NCBI GenBank assembly: GCA_021769725.1
Contig: JAETSI010000011.1
Location: forward strand, 1 to 64,000
DNA length: 64,000 nt
Source: Oscillospiraceae bacterium
GTDB taxonomy: Bacteria > Bacillota > Clostridia > Oscillospirales > Ruminococcaceae
Direction: 5' to 3'
This document shows, piece after piece, positions 27,053 to 35,837 of the stretch; positions within the stretch are counted from its first letter, which is position 1; every line of letters begins with the position of its first letter. The notes beneath the pieces were generated by a model, which ran no database searches, was not told the DNA's origin, and saw nothing but the letters and a program-made list of their open reading frames with translations. A program made the position numbers and the translations under genes.

Positions 27053-27408
27053 CAGTCGCAGAAAAATTCCCCTGAACTTGTTTTTTAGCGCAAACACGGG
27101 GAGAAGCGTCACGGTGTTTATAGCATATTGTCCAAAAAAATGCAGGTTCATTCATAAATTAAACTAGAAATTTATAAAAAATTACAATATATGCTATAAG
27201 AAATACTAAAACGTTAGTATTATATAACGTGCAACTTGTACAAAATCAACAAAAAAGTGAGCGCAAATTAGTCAGAAAAAACAGTAGTATTTTTTGAGGT
27301 TATATGTTATAATATATATCAGATATGTGGGATGTAATAAGCTCTAATTCTATCTGGCAACAACATTGTTACATTTTTCACACTTATATATTCAAGGAGG
27401 TTCATCTA
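27053..27408 (+). promoter_or_regulatory. control region of the hydrogenase operon
   Basis: A 356-base gene-free, A/T-rich stretch. It holds an extended -10 promoter, TG at 27305-27306 with TATAAT at 27308-27313 and no good -35, about 95 bases before hydC. An imperfect palindrome, ACGTTA with TAACGT, lies around 27210-27230. I looked for a Rex-type TTGTnAnnnnTTnACAA operator and did not find a convincing one. Confidence 0.5.
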
Positions 27409-27903
27409 ATGAATTCAGCAAAATCTACTGTTCCGTTCAAGGGTACTCCTGAACAGGAAGCACAGCTCCTCAGCGTCATTGCAGAAAAGAAGGACACTCA
27501 GGGCGCTCTTATGCCGATTCTTCAGAAAGCTCAGGAAATTTATGGTTACCTTCCTATTGAGGTACAGAAAATTATTTCCAATAATACAGGTATTCCGCTT
27601 GAAAAGATTTACGGCGTTGTGACTTTCTATGCACAGTTTTCACTTTATCCGAAGGGAGAATATACTATTTCAGTATGTCTCGGTACAGCCTGTTATGTTA
27701 AGGGCTCTGGCGACATCTACGATAAGCTTCAGGAAAAACTCGGTATTGCCGGAGGCGAATGCACCCCTGACGGTAAGTTCTCTCTTGATGCCTGCCGCTG
27801 TATTGGCGCCTGCGGTCTTGCTCCTGTTCTCACAGTAAATGAGGATGTTTACGGTCGTCTCACTGTTGACGATGTAGACAAGATCATTGCAAAATATGCT
27901 TAA
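27409..27903 (+). CDS. hydC: electron-bifurcating [FeFe]-hydrogenase, NuoE-like subunit
   Basis: A 164-residue thioredoxin-fold [2Fe-2S] subunit of the soluble trimeric hydrogenase. An N-terminal helical bundle (1-85, with LMPILQKAQEIYGYLP and GVVTFYAQF) precedes the ferredoxin part. Its four cluster Cys are seen in CLGTAC and CRCIGAC. I start at the ATG at 27409, after AAGGAGG. First gene of hydCBA; together these oxidise NADH and reduced ferredoxin and evolve H2, balancing fermentation. Confidence 0.93.
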   Translation: MNSAKSTVPFKGTPEQEAQLLSVIAEKKDTQGALMPILQKAQEIYGYLPIEVQKIISNNTGIPLEKIYGVVTFYAQFSLYPKGEYTISVCLGTACYVKGSGDIYDKLQEKLGIAGGECTPDGKFSLDACRCIGACGLAPVLTVNEDVYGRLTVDDVDKIIAKYA

Positions 27904-27935
27904 TTTTACATAATACCATTTAGGAGGTTTACTAT

Positions 27936-29834
27936 ATGAAGACTCTTGAAGAACTCAATGTTGTCAGAGACAGTCTTGCAGGCGAGGTCGCTCTCAGAAC
28001 TCACGGCAATGCTTCTTCTAAATATGAAAGACATGTCCTTGTTTGTGGCGGTACAGGATGTACTTCTTCCGGCTCTCCAAAAATCATCGAGAAGCTTAAT
28101 GAGGAATTTGCTGCAAAGGGACTTACAGATAAGGTTCAGATCGTAAAAACCGGATGTTTCGGTCTCTGCGAAAGAGGACCTATCATGATCGTTTATCCGG
28201 AGGGTTCTTTCTACTCACGTGTAAATGTTGATGAAATCCCAAGGATCGTTGATGAACATCTTATCGGCGGAAATCCTGTAAAGGAATTTCTCTACGAAGA
28301 AACCGTTGACGGCGATGATATCAAAGCTCTTGACGATACATCGTTCTATAAAAAGCAGCATCGTGTAGCTCTCAGAAACTGCGGTGTTATTGACCCTGAA
28401 AATATTAATGAGTACATAGGACGTGACGGCTACCAGGCTCTCGGCAAGGTACTTACCACAATGACTCCTGAGGATGTTATTCAGACTATTCTTGATTCCG
28501 GTCTCCGTGGAAGAGGCGGCGGCGGATTCCCTACAGGAATGAAGTGGAAGCTTGCAAGAAATATCGTTCCCGATGCAGATATGAAGTACGTATGCTGTAA
28601 CGCTGACGAGGGTGACCCCGGTGCATTTATGGATCGTTCCGTTCTCGAAGGCGATCCACATGTTGTTCTTGAGGCTATGACTATTGCCGGTTACGCTATC
28701 GGCGCTAAGCAGGGATATATTTACGTTCGTGCAGAGTATCCTATTGCAGTTGAACGTCTTAATATAGCTATAAAGCAGGCTCGTGAGGCAGGAATGCTGG
28801 GTAAGAATATCTTCGGTACAGATTTCAGCTTTGATATTGACCTTCGTCTCGGCGCAGGCGCTTTCGTATGCGGTGAAGAAACTGCACTTATGACCTCTAT
28901 CGAAGGCAACAGAGGCGAACCAAGACCAAGGCCTCCGTTCCCGGCAGAAAAAGGTCTTTTCCAGAAGCCTACTATTCTTAATAACGTTGAAACATATGCA
29001 AATATTCCTCAGATTATCCTTAACGGTGCTGAATGGTTTGCGTCAATGGGTACAGAGAAGTCAAAGGGTACCAAGGTATTCGCTCTCGGCGGAAAGATCA
29101 GGAATACTGGTCTTGTAGAAGTTCCTATGGGCACGACTCTCCGTGAAGTAATTGAGGAGATCGGCGGCGGTATTCCTAACGGAAAGAAGTTTAAGGCTGC
29201 TCAGACAGGCGGTCCTTCCGGCGGATGTATCTCACCTGAAAACTTTGATATCCCGATTGATTACGATAACCTTATCGGCATTGGTTCAATGATGGGCTCG
29301 GGCGGACTTATCGTAATGGATGAGGACAACTGTATGGTTGATATCGCTAAGTTCTTCCTTGAATTTACCGTTGATGAGTCCTGCGGAAAGTGTACGCCCT
29401 GCCGTATTGGAACAAAGAGAATGTATGAGATCCTTGACAAGATCACAAAGGGCAAGGGTACTCTTGAAGATATCGACAAGCTTGAAGAGCTTTGCTACCA
29501 CATTAAGGCGAATTCTCTCTGCGGACTTGGTCAGACTGCTCCAAACCCCGTTCTTTCGACTCTCAGATACTTCAGAGACGAGTATATTGCTCATGTTGTT
29601 GACAAGAAGTGCCCCGCCGGCGTATGTAAGGATCTTCTCAGTTTTGAGATCGTAAAGGATAGCTGTATCGGATGTGGAATGTGTGCTAAGCAGTGTCCTG
29701 CTTCAGCTATTACAAGAACAGATTATATTGCTCCCGGCAAGAAGCTTGCAGCTATGGAAATTGACAAGACAAAGTGTGTAAAGTGCGGCGCTTGTATCGC
29801 TTCTTGTAAGTTCAAGGCAATTATCAAGAAATAA
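27936..29834 (+). CDS. hydB: electron-bifurcating [FeFe]-hydrogenase, NuoF-like subunit
   Basis: A 632-residue flavoprotein. Order: N-terminal [2Fe-2S] thioredoxin-like domain (about 25-115, VCGGTGCTSSGSPK); NuoF FMN/NADH core (about 150-400) with GRGGGGFPTGMKW and CNADEGDPGAFMDR; SLBB region; [4Fe-4S] site SCGKCTPCRIGTKRM; and a C-terminal 2x[4Fe-4S] ferredoxin domain with CIGCGMCAKQCP and CVKCGACIASC. This is the subunit that binds NADH and is central to bifurcation. It follows hydC by 32 bases and precedes hydA by 14. Confidence 0.95.
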   Translation: MKTLEELNVVRDSLAGEVALRTHGNASSKYERHVLVCGGTGCTSSGSPKIIEKLNEEFAAKGLTDKVQIVKTGCFGLCERGPIMIVYPEGSFYSRVNVDEIPRIVDEHLIGGNPVKEFLYEETVDGDDIKALDDTSFYKKQHRVALRNCGVIDPENINEYIGRDGYQALGKVLTTMTPEDVIQTILDSGLRGRGGGGFPTGMKWKLARNIVPDADMKYVCCNADEGDPGAFMDRSVLEGDPHVVLEAMTIAGYAIGAKQGYIYVRAEYPIAVERLNIAIKQAREAGMLGKNIFGTDFSFDIDLRLGAGAFVCGEETALMTSIEGNRGEPRPRPPFPAEKGLFQKPTILNNVETYANIPQIILNGAEWFASMGTEKSKGTKVFALGGKIRNTGLVEVPMGTTLREVIEEIGGGIPNGKKFKAAQTGGPSGGCISPENFDIPIDYDNLIGIGSMMGSGGLIVMDEDNCMVDIAKFFLEFTVDESCGKCTPCRIGTKRMYEILDKITKGKGTLEDIDKLEELCYHIKANSLCGLGQTAPNPVLSTLRYFRDEYIAHVVDKKCPAGVCKDLLSFEIVKDSCIGCGMCAKQCPASAITRTDYIAPGKKLAAMEIDKTKCVKCGACIASCKFKAIIKK

Positions 29835-29848
29835 GCGGAGGAATAACG

Positions 29849-31594
29849 ATGGAAAATATAACAGTAAAAGTAAACGGTGCAGAAATCTCCGTACCTAAGG
29901 GCACTACAGTCCTTGAGGCTGCTCATATGGCAGGATTTGAGATTCCTACACTTTGCTATATGAAGGAAATCAATGAGATCGGTGCCTGCCGTATCTGTGT
30001 TACAGAAGTAAACGAGGGCAGAGGTTTCCGTCTCGTTGCAGGATGCGTATATCCTTGTTCAAACAACATGGAGATCCTTACGAGTTCTCCCAAGGTTATC
30101 GAGTCAAGAAAGAAGACACTTGAGCTTATACTCTCCACACATGACAGAAAATGCCTTTCCTGTGTAAGAAGCGGAAACTGTGAGCTTCAGAAGCTTGCTA
30201 AGGACTACGGTGTTGAGGATGCTTCTGTTTATGACGGAATAAAGAATGAGTACGAAGTTGATAACTCTGCCGCTCATATGTACCGTGACAACAATAAGTG
30301 TATTCTTTGCCGCCGCTGTGTTGCTGTGTGCTCCAAAACACAGGGAATAGGCGTTATCGGTGCAAACGAGAGAGGTTTCAAGACTTACATCGGTTCAGCC
30401 TTTGACATGGGTCTGGGTGAGACAAGCTGCGTATCTTGCGGTCAGTGTATTGCTGTATGTCCTGTAGGCGCTATCTCTGAAAAAGATTATACAAAGCCTG
30501 TTCTTGAGGCTATTGCAGATCCTTCAAAGACAGTTCTTGTTCAGACAGCTCCTGCTGTACGTGCAGGACTTGGCGAGTGCTTCGGACTTCCTATTGGTAC
30601 CAATGTAGAGGGTAAGATGGTTGCTGCTCTCAGACGCCTTGGTTTTGATAAGGTATTTGATACAGATTTCGCTGCTGATCTTACTATTATGGAAGAGGCA
30701 AACGAATTCCTTGACAGAGTTAAAAATGGTGGAAAGCTTCCGCTTATTACTTCATGTTCTCCAGGATGGGTCAAGTACTGTGAGCATTACTTCCCTGATA
30801 TGACAGAGAATCTTTCTTCATGTAAATCTCCGCAGCAGATGTTTGGCGCTACAGCTAAGACATATTATGCTCAGAAAATGGGTATTGATCCCAAGGATAT
30901 CGTTATGGTTTCTATCATGCCGTGTACTGCTAAGAAGTTTGAGATCGGCAGAGAAGATCAGAGTGCAGCAGGTGTTCCTGACGTTGATTTTGCCCTCACA
31001 ACACGTGAACTTGGCAGAATGATCGAGCGTGCCGGAATTAATTTCCTTGGTCTTGAGGATGAAAAGTTTGATGATCCGCTTGGAATCTCTACTGGTGCTG
31101 GCGTTATCTTCGGTGCAACAGGCGGTGTTATGGAAGCTGCTCTTAGAACGGCTGTCTATACGCTTACAGGCGAGAATGTTACTGATCTTCCCGAGGTTCG
31201 TGGTACAGACGGAATCAAGGAGGCTACTTACAACGTTGCAGGTATGGATGTTAAGGTTTGCGTAGCCAGCGGTCTTGCAAATGCAAGAGAAGTTCTTGAA
31301 AAGGTTCAGAAGGGTGAAGCTGATTATCAGTTTATTGAAATCATGGCTTGTCCCGGCGGCTGTGTAAACGGCGGCGGTCAGCCTCAGCAACCTATGAGCA
31401 TCAGAAACTTTACTGATCTCAGAGCTGAAAGAGCTAAGGTGCTTTACAATCTTGATGCATCTATGCCTCTCAGACAGTCTCACGAGAATCCTGCTGTAAA
31501 GGCTCTCTATGACGAGTTCCTTGAGAATCCCGGCAGCCATAAGGCTCATGAGATTCTCCACACATCTTATGTTAAGAGAAAGATCAACGACTAA
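29849..31594 (+). CDS. hydA: [FeFe]-hydrogenase catalytic subunit, group A (trimeric type)
   Basis: A 581-residue enzyme carrying the H-cluster. Accessory clusters in order: N-terminal [2Fe-2S] (CYMKEINEIGACRIC), the His-Cys3 [4Fe-4S] site (HDRKCLSCVRSGNC), and two [4Fe-4S] (CILCRRCVAVC, CVSCGQCIAVC). H-cluster motifs: L1 TSCSPGW (301-307), L2 MPCTAKK (357-363), and L3 MACPGGCVNGGG (499-510). All cluster ligands are intact. No maturase genes (hydE/F/G) lie in the window. A terminator follows at 31613-31640. Confidence 0.96.
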   Translation: MENITVKVNGAEISVPKGTTVLEAAHMAGFEIPTLCYMKEINEIGACRICVTEVNEGRGFRLVAGCVYPCSNNMEILTSSPKVIESRKKTLELILSTHDRKCLSCVRSGNCELQKLAKDYGVEDASVYDGIKNEYEVDNSAAHMYRDNNKCILCRRCVAVCSKTQGIGVIGANERGFKTYIGSAFDMGLGETSCVSCGQCIAVCPVGAISEKDYTKPVLEAIADPSKTVLVQTAPAVRAGLGECFGLPIGTNVEGKMVAALRRLGFDKVFDTDFAADLTIMEEANEFLDRVKNGGKLPLITSCSPGWVKYCEHYFPDMTENLSSCKSPQQMFGATAKTYYAQKMGIDPKDIVMVSIMPCTAKKFEIGREDQSAAGVPDVDFALTTRELGRMIERAGINFLGLEDEKFDDPLGISTGAGVIFGATGGVMEAALRTAVYTLTGENVTDLPEVRGTDGIKEATYNVAGMDVKVCVASGLANAREVLEKVQKGEADYQFIEIMACPGGCVNGGGQPQQPMSIRNFTDLRAERAKVLYNLDASMPLRQSHENPAVKALYDEFLENPGSHKAHEILHTSYVKRKIND

Positions 31595-31612
31595 TTAATA
31601 CTTTAAAAATGG

Positions 31613-31645
31613 GCGCTTTATCTATAAAAGGTAAAGCGCTTTTTT
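31613..31645 (+). terminator. hydrogenase operon terminator
   Basis: GCGCTTTATC / GGTAAAGCGC stem with a short loop, then a T-run. Confidence 0.85.
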
Positions 31646-31729
31646 ATTATCTTTAAAAAATCAATGGAGTCAGTAGTCGTATATTTTTTGGATTAATGCA
31701 GATAATATCTCCTGAAAGGAGGGATTTAA

Positions 31730-32344
31730 ATGATTCCTAAGACAAATTTCAATGAAAGTCAGACGAAAATCAATCTTATGCGTGCTTTTGCCGGTGAATG
31801 CCAGGCGAGACAGAGGTACTACCAGGGCGCTCTGGCAGCACAGAAGCAATTTCTTGTCGGTCTGGAGAGAATGTTCCGGTTTACCGCCGAACAGGAGGAG
31901 CAGCACGCTAAAATATATTTTGAATTGCTAAAAGATGCAGCTGGTGAGGAGATTGAGATAAACGCAGGATTTCCTGCCGATGTTTACACAGATATGCAGC
32001 AGCTCCTTGATGCCGCCGCAAAGGCAGAGGAAAAGGAAAACGGCATAATCTATCCCGATTTTGAACGCATTGCCCGAGATGAGGGATTTCAGCAGGCTGC
32101 GGCTAAGTTCAAAATGATCGGCGCTATTGAAAATTCACATCGTGAACGATTTGCTTATTATGCCGGTCTCTGGCGTGACGGTATGATGTTCCGGTCTCAG
32201 AGCAGCGAGGAACGTTGGATGTGCCTGAACTGCGGTCATATCCATACCGGAAGCGAACCGCCCACAGAGTGTCCAGTATGCGGAGTTCAACAGGGATATT
32301 TTATTCGTGAGGCAGAAGCACCGTTTACGTTTATGGGTATGTAA
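31730..32344 (+). CDS. rubrerythrin
   Basis: A 204-residue peroxide-scavenging protein of anaerobes. The N-terminal four-helix diiron domain has the ligand motifs ECQARQRY, EEQHAKIY, E-x-x-A near 107-113 and ENSHRERF. The C-terminal rubredoxin-like domain has CLNCGH and CPVCGVQQGYF (four Cys). It should reduce H2O2 to water with electrons from a redox partner. Good GAAAGGAGG site. Monocistronic with a bidirectional terminator downstream. Confidence 0.93.
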   Translation: MIPKTNFNESQTKINLMRAFAGECQARQRYYQGALAAQKQFLVGLERMFRFTAEQEEQHAKIYFELLKDAAGEEIEINAGFPADVYTDMQQLLDAAAKAEEKENGIIYPDFERIARDEGFQQAAAKFKMIGAIENSHRERFAYYAGLWRDGMMFRSQSSEERWMCLNCGHIHTGSEPPTECPVCGVQQGYFIREAEAPFTFMGM

Positions 32345-32349
32345 AAAAT

Positions 32350-32377
32350 CCCCGTGTTCAATTTGTGGAACACGGGG
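32350..32377. terminator. bidirectional terminator
   Basis: Perfect CCCCGTGTTC / GAACACGGGG stem with an 8-base loop between the converging rubrerythrin and phosphodiesterase genes; an A-run precedes it, serving the minus strand. Confidence 0.85.
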
Positions 32378-32422
32378 AACATTTATTGATCTAATACATA
32401 TAATAGGTCAGGAGGGATAAAA

Positions 32423-32905
32423 TCATACATCTGCGATGTTGGTGACGACTCCCTGTACGGAAATGTCAATATGTCCGAAAGACGGCGCTCTGTTGTCACG
32501 GGGAGCAGAAGCGCTGCCGGGGTTGAGGATATAGAAACCGTCCTCGGTTTTGTTGAAGCGGACGTGTGTGTGACCGTAGAGGATAATGTCACATCCGTGT
32601 TCTCTTGCCTGGCTTTTGATGCTGTCAAGAGAAAAATTAACGCCGTAGCGATGACCATGTGTGGCAAAGATCTTATGACCAGGAACAGGAAGAACGAAAT
32701 CGTTGCTGCTGAGACTGTGATAGTCGCAGTTACCGGCAACGTGAATGATCTTCGGGGCTATCATCGGATGAGCGATGATAAACCTATCAAGCTCTGACTC
32801 ACCGTCCCCGAGGTGGAATATCCAGTCAGCGTCGGTGTTACGAAGAATAATCTTTTCAAGTGCCTGGTAATTTCCATGGGAATCAGACATAACAATAATT
32901 CGCAT
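32423..32905 (-). CDS. YfcE/MJ0936-type metallophosphoesterase
   Basis: A 160-residue calcineurin-like phosphodiesterase. The metal-ligand blocks appear in order: DSHGN (7-11), HLGDGE, GNCD, THGHRYG and GHTHV. This is the small YfcE-type family, active on phosphodiesters in vitro with an unclear natural substrate. Promoter at 32933-32961 and AGGAGG site support the ATG. Full family length. Confidence 0.9.
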   Translation of the reverse strand: MRIIVMSDSHGNYQALEKIILRNTDADWIFHLGDGESELDRFIIAHPMIAPKIIHVAGNCDYHSLSSNDFVLPVPGHKIFATHGHRYGVNFSLDSIKSQAREHGCDIILYGHTHVRFNKTEDGFYILNPGSASAPRDNRAPSFGHIDISVQGVVTNIADV

Positions 32906-32932
32906 AAAAACCTCCTAATTTGAATATGTTTA

Positions 32933-32961
32933 ATTATAGCACAGGATGAGGAAAAAAGCAA
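32933..32961 (-). promoter_or_regulatory. promoter of the phosphodiesterase gene
   Basis: Minus strand TTGCTT (32961-32956), 17-base spacer ending TGC, TATAAT (32938-32933). Confidence 0.65.
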
Positions 32962-32995
32962 TAGATTTGCCGATTATTTTTACGGAGGTATGTAC

Positions 32996-33247
32996 ATGAA
33001 CAAAAATAATATTGACCCTAGAAAAGCAAGTGGACTTATCAATGCTATCAGCAGAAAAATTGGAGTTCCGCCGGAAAAGCTGCAAAAAGAGCTTGAGGAA
33101 GGAAAATTTGACAGCACTTTATCAGCAATGAACAAGAGTGATGCAGTGAAATTTCAGCAGGCATTGAATAATCCGAAGCTTGTTGAAAAGATGATGAGCA
33201 CACCGCAGGCAGTAGCTCTTTATAAAAAGCTTTCTGGAGAAAAATGA
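32996..33247 (+). CDS. small helical protein, unknown function (83 residues)
   Basis: A short soluble protein, helical and charged, starting MNKNNIDPRKASGLINAISRK. I use the second ATG at 32996 because GGAGG sits 7 bases before it; the ATG at 32990 is too close. Polar helix content and LEEGKF/ALNNPKLVEKMM motifs suggest a bundle. It begins a run of four small genes (to 34426) that ends with a BofA-like protein, which hints at a sporulation or envelope connection, but no function is established. Confidence 0.7.
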   Translation: MNKNNIDPRKASGLINAISRKIGVPPEKLQKELEEGKFDSTLSAMNKSDAVKFQQALNNPKLVEKMMSTPQAVALYKKLSGEK

Positions 33248-33263
33248 ACCGGAGTGAGTGTAG

Positions 33264-33629
33264 TTGGATGATATAATGGGAAAAATCGGAGAGCTTTTGT
33301 CGGATGAAGAAAGTGTGAAGCAGCTTTCAGAGATTGCACAGATGCTCATGTCTGACAGCGGCTCTCCGGAGGAAAAAAGTGATGCCGACAGCAGTTCGGA
33401 GGGACAGGGGCAGGAGAACGGCGGCTTGGATATTGGTTCTATCATGAAGCTGACAGGACTGCTTGGTTCTGCTTCTCAGAATGATAAGAATACGGAGCTG
33501 CTTCTGGCTCTTCGTCCACATCTCAGAGAGGAAAAACAGAAACGTGTGGATAAGGCGGTGAAGCTGCTCAAAGTCATTGCGGTGTGGAATCTTGCTAAAG
33601 AAAGCGGATTGTTAAACGATCTTATATAA
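33264..33629 (+). CDS. small acidic protein with conserved C-terminal helix, unknown function
   Basis: A 121-residue protein. The acidic low-complexity middle (about 30-55, Ser/Glu/Gly/Gln) separates an N-terminal helix from a basic C-terminal region LLLALRPHLREEKQKRVDKA that looks conserved. I take TTG at 33264 as start, with GGAG 9 bases upstream; the next in-frame ATG is 12 bases further on. It follows the previous gene by 16 bases and belongs to the same operon. Confidence 0.65.
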   Translation: MDDIMGKIGELLSDEESVKQLSEIAQMLMSDSGSPEEKSDADSSSEGQGQENGGLDIGSIMKLTGLLGSASQNDKNTELLLALRPHLREEKQKRVDKAVKLLKVIAVWNLAKESGLLNDLI

Positions 33630-33676
33630 AGATGAATCCGATAGTTGTCAGGATTTTCAACAGGTTGGTATTAAGT

Positions 33677-33847
33677 CAACACCGTATAAAGCACGCCTGA
33701 CGGCTTTGCACGTCATCTGCTTGCATATTTTTCGTCATCTTGCACAGAACTTCCTTGAAATACGATAGTATTCCTGCATCATTTCTATACAATCTGACGA
33801 AAAATCTGAATACGCATATGCCGTACAATCTTTGTGCGGTGTTGCCT
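33677..33847. repeat. inverted-repeat element (MITE-like), complete copy
   Basis: Ends CAACACCGTATAAAG (33677-33691) and CTTTGTGCGGTGTTG (33830-33844) form terminal repeats around about 170 bases. The inner left 27 bases (33694-33720) are identical to 48180-48206, and CAATCTGACGAAA (33790-33802) recurs at 48301-48313. It interrupts a run of small genes, ending 3 bases before the AAAGGAGG site of the next gene. Confidence 0.7.
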
Positions 33848-33863
33848 TAAAAGGAGGGAGAGC

Positions 33864-34157
33864 ATGGCGGTGTATTACAGGGGACAATCCGGCAGAAAAA
33901 ATCACGCCGTCAGTTCGTCTCATTATTCCCAGAGCAATCATGTAGACAAAGCTCCGGAGAGCGTTCCGGTCATTGAAGCTCCCAGAGAAAAATCGACGGC
34001 GAAGCGGACGGAAAATCAGCTTTCAAGACTTGCAGAAGAAATTTTTGGAAGTCCGTTCGATAGTGATAAGATACTTGTAGCGGCACTTATTCTGCTGTTG
34101 CTTAAGGAGGGAGCAGATCCAAAGCTGATTCTTGCTCTCGGCTATATTTTTATGTAA
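33864..34157 (+). CDS. small protein with C-terminal hydrophobic helix, unknown function
   Basis: A 97-residue protein: a basic, disordered N-terminal half (MAVYYRGQSGRKNHAVSSSH) and a C-terminal helical part with a hydrophobic LVAALILLLLKEGADPKLILALGYIF segment of the kind found in small spore-associated proteins of Clostridia. The start at 33864 has a strong AAAGGAGGG site, only bases away from the end of an inverted-repeat element. Just upstream of the BofA-like gene. Confidence 0.65.
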   Translation: MAVYYRGQSGRKNHAVSSSHYSQSNHVDKAPESVPVIEAPREKSTAKRTENQLSRLAEEIFGSPFDSDKILVAALILLLLKEGADPKLILALGYIFM

Positions 34158-34174
34158 AAAGGACATGACATGAT

Positions 34175-34426
34175 ATGGTAAATACGATATTTGTGAGTCT
34201 TTGCGCCATTGCTGCGCTGACCATGAGCATTTATTATCTGACTCGGTTTAAAAGGCTTAAAACCGTATTTTTCGGAACTTTTACAGGAATTACTGCGCTT
34301 CTTCTGCTCAATAGTTTCGGCGGAGGATTCGGAGCTGCTTTGCCGCTGAACCTTTTTAATGTATGCGGAAGCGCAGTTCTTGGAGTTCCTTTTTTAATAT
34401 GTGCTGTAGTTTTTAAATTTATTTAG
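34175..34426 (+). CDS. BofA-family (pro-sigma-K processing inhibitor-like) membrane protein
   Basis: An 83-residue membrane protein with two or three hydrophobic segments. The C-terminal pattern LPLNLFNVCGSAVLGVPFLICAVVFKF matches the BofA hallmark (P-L-N-x-F ... LG-x-P). In Bacillus BofA holds the SpoIVFB protease inactive until late sporulation. The role in this organism is not established, since many relatives do not sporulate readily. The ribosome binding site is poor. Last of four small genes. Confidence 0.65.
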   Translation: MVNTIFVSLCAIAALTMSIYYLTRFKRLKTVFFGTFTGITALLLLNSFGGGFGAALPLNLFNVCGSAVLGVPFLICAVVFKFI

Positions 34427-34455
34427 AAAAGAATACAAAAATATTATAAAAGTAC

Positions 34456-34484
34456 TTGAAATTTTAGTATTAATATGGTATAAT
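34456..34484 (+). promoter_or_regulatory. promoter of the pyrimidine phosphorylase gene
   Basis: TTGAAA (34456-34461), 17-base spacer ending TGG, TATAAT (34479-34484). Confidence 0.7.
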
Positions 34485-34509
34485 ATACATATTCAGGAGG
34501 TGATTTTCA

Positions 34510-35787
34510 TTGAATGCAGTTGATTTAATAAACAAAACAAAAAAAAATGTTCCACTGACGGACAACGAAATAAAGTGGCTTATTAATTCCTATACCGCAG
34601 GAGAGTTGCCGGATTATCAGATGTCTGCGTGGCTTATGGCAGTATGTTTTAACGGTCTTACAGAAGAAGAGACGCTGGCGCTTACGTATGCTATGCGTGA
34701 CAGCGGTGATATTCTGCACCTCGATATTCCTATGACGGCGGACAAGCATAGTACCGGAGGCGTTGGGGATAAAACCAGCCTGATAATCGGACCGACAGCT
34801 GCAGCCTGCGGAGTATGTATGGCAAAAATGTCTGGAAGAGGTTTGGGTCATACTGGCGGAACTATTGACAAGTTAGAAAGCATTAAGGGGTTCAGGACAG
34901 ATCTGTCTGTGCATGAATTTGAAGATATATTGCATAAAATTGGATTTTCTGTAATATCGCAGAGTGATAGTCTGTGCCCTGCTGATAAAAAAATTTATGC
35001 TCTCAGGAATGCAACGGGTACTGTGAACAGCATTCCGCTGATCTGTGCAAGTATTATGAGCAAAAAGCTGGCTACAAATGCTGATGTTTTGCTTCTTGAT
35101 GTGAAATACGGATCAGGGGCATTTATGAAATCACGCTCAGATGCTGAAAAGCTTGCCGCTATTATGGAAAAAATAGGAAAATCTGCCGGTAAAAAATGCA
35201 GAGCAGTCGTTACGGATATGGATATTCCTCTCGGAAAAAACATCGGAAATGCACTTGAAGTTGAGGAAGCTATAAACATCCTCCGTGGAAATGAACGTGG
35301 ACGGCTTTATGAGATATGCATTGATCTGACGGCTGATATCCTGGAGCTTGCAGGTAAAGGAAACCGCAGCGAATGTGTCAGAATGGCTGAGAATGCAATA
35401 TCTTCTGGAACTGCTCTTGACGTTTTTAGAAAGACTATCGAACTGCAAGGCGGAAATCCGGCTGTATGTGATGATATTTCACTACTGCCGCACAGCAGAT
35501 TCAGCTACAAGGTGAAAGCCGCACATGATATGAAGATTTCCGGGTTCGATACCGAGGAACTCGGAATGGTATCGCTGCTCCTGGGGGCAGGACGAATCGA
35601 AAAGGACGACAGGATAGATATGTCTGCCGGAATAGTCATGAACGTCAGACCCGGAGATTGCATTATGGCGGGGGAGACGATCATGACGCTGTATTCGACT
35701 ATATGCAGCGATTTTTCTGAGGCAGCTGTGAGAGCCGTGAATGCTGTAATATCTGAAAAAATAAATTACCATATCCCCTTGACTTAA
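34510..35787 (+). CDS. pyrimidine-nucleoside / thymidine phosphorylase
   Basis: A 425-residue enzyme of the nucleoside phosphorylase family II, cleaving pyrimidine nucleosides with phosphate. The phosphate-binding DKHSTGGVGDKTSL (about 78-91) and KMSGRGLGHTGGTIDKLESI (about 107-126) motifs and the catalytic R/K region LDVKYGSGAFMKS are present. Start codon is TTG at 34510, 6 bases after AGGAGGTGA; no in-frame ATG exists nearby. Size and motifs fit both Pdp and DeoA, so I give no symbol. The -35 of the next gene overlaps its stop. Confidence 0.9.
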   Translation: MNAVDLINKTKKNVPLTDNEIKWLINSYTAGELPDYQMSAWLMAVCFNGLTEEETLALTYAMRDSGDILHLDIPMTADKHSTGGVGDKTSLIIGPTAAACGVCMAKMSGRGLGHTGGTIDKLESIKGFRTDLSVHEFEDILHKIGFSVISQSDSLCPADKKIYALRNATGTVNSIPLICASIMSKKLATNADVLLLDVKYGSGAFMKSRSDAEKLAAIMEKIGKSAGKKCRAVVTDMDIPLGKNIGNALEVEEAINILRGNERGRLYEICIDLTADILELAGKGNRSECVRMAENAISSGTALDVFRKTIELQGGNPAVCDDISLLPHSRFSYKVKAAHDMKISGFDTEELGMVSLLLGAGRIEKDDRIDMSAGIVMNVRPGDCIMAGETIMTLYSTICSDFSEAAVRAVNAVISEKINYHIPLT

Positions 35788-35806
35788 TGGGAAAATGTGG
35801 TATAAT
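35779..35806 (+). promoter_or_regulatory. promoter of the zinc-ribbon gene, within the phosphorylase 3' end
   Basis: TTGACT (35779-35784), 16-base spacer, TATAAT (35801-35806). The -35 box lies inside the last codons of the upstream gene. Confidence 0.7.
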
Positions 35807-35837
35807 ATAAATATATATACATTAGGAGGTAATAACC

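Noticed and set aside
27053-27408. A Rex (NADH-sensing) operator before the hydrogenase genes
   Set aside because: Such a site would make sense, but I found no TTGTnAnnnnTTnACAA match; the palindrome near 27,220 does not fit.
30818-31561. Minus-strand open frame of 247 residues opposite hydA
   Set aside because: It lies entirely opposite the H-cluster domain of the hydrogenase, which has all its motifs; it is a codon-bias shadow.
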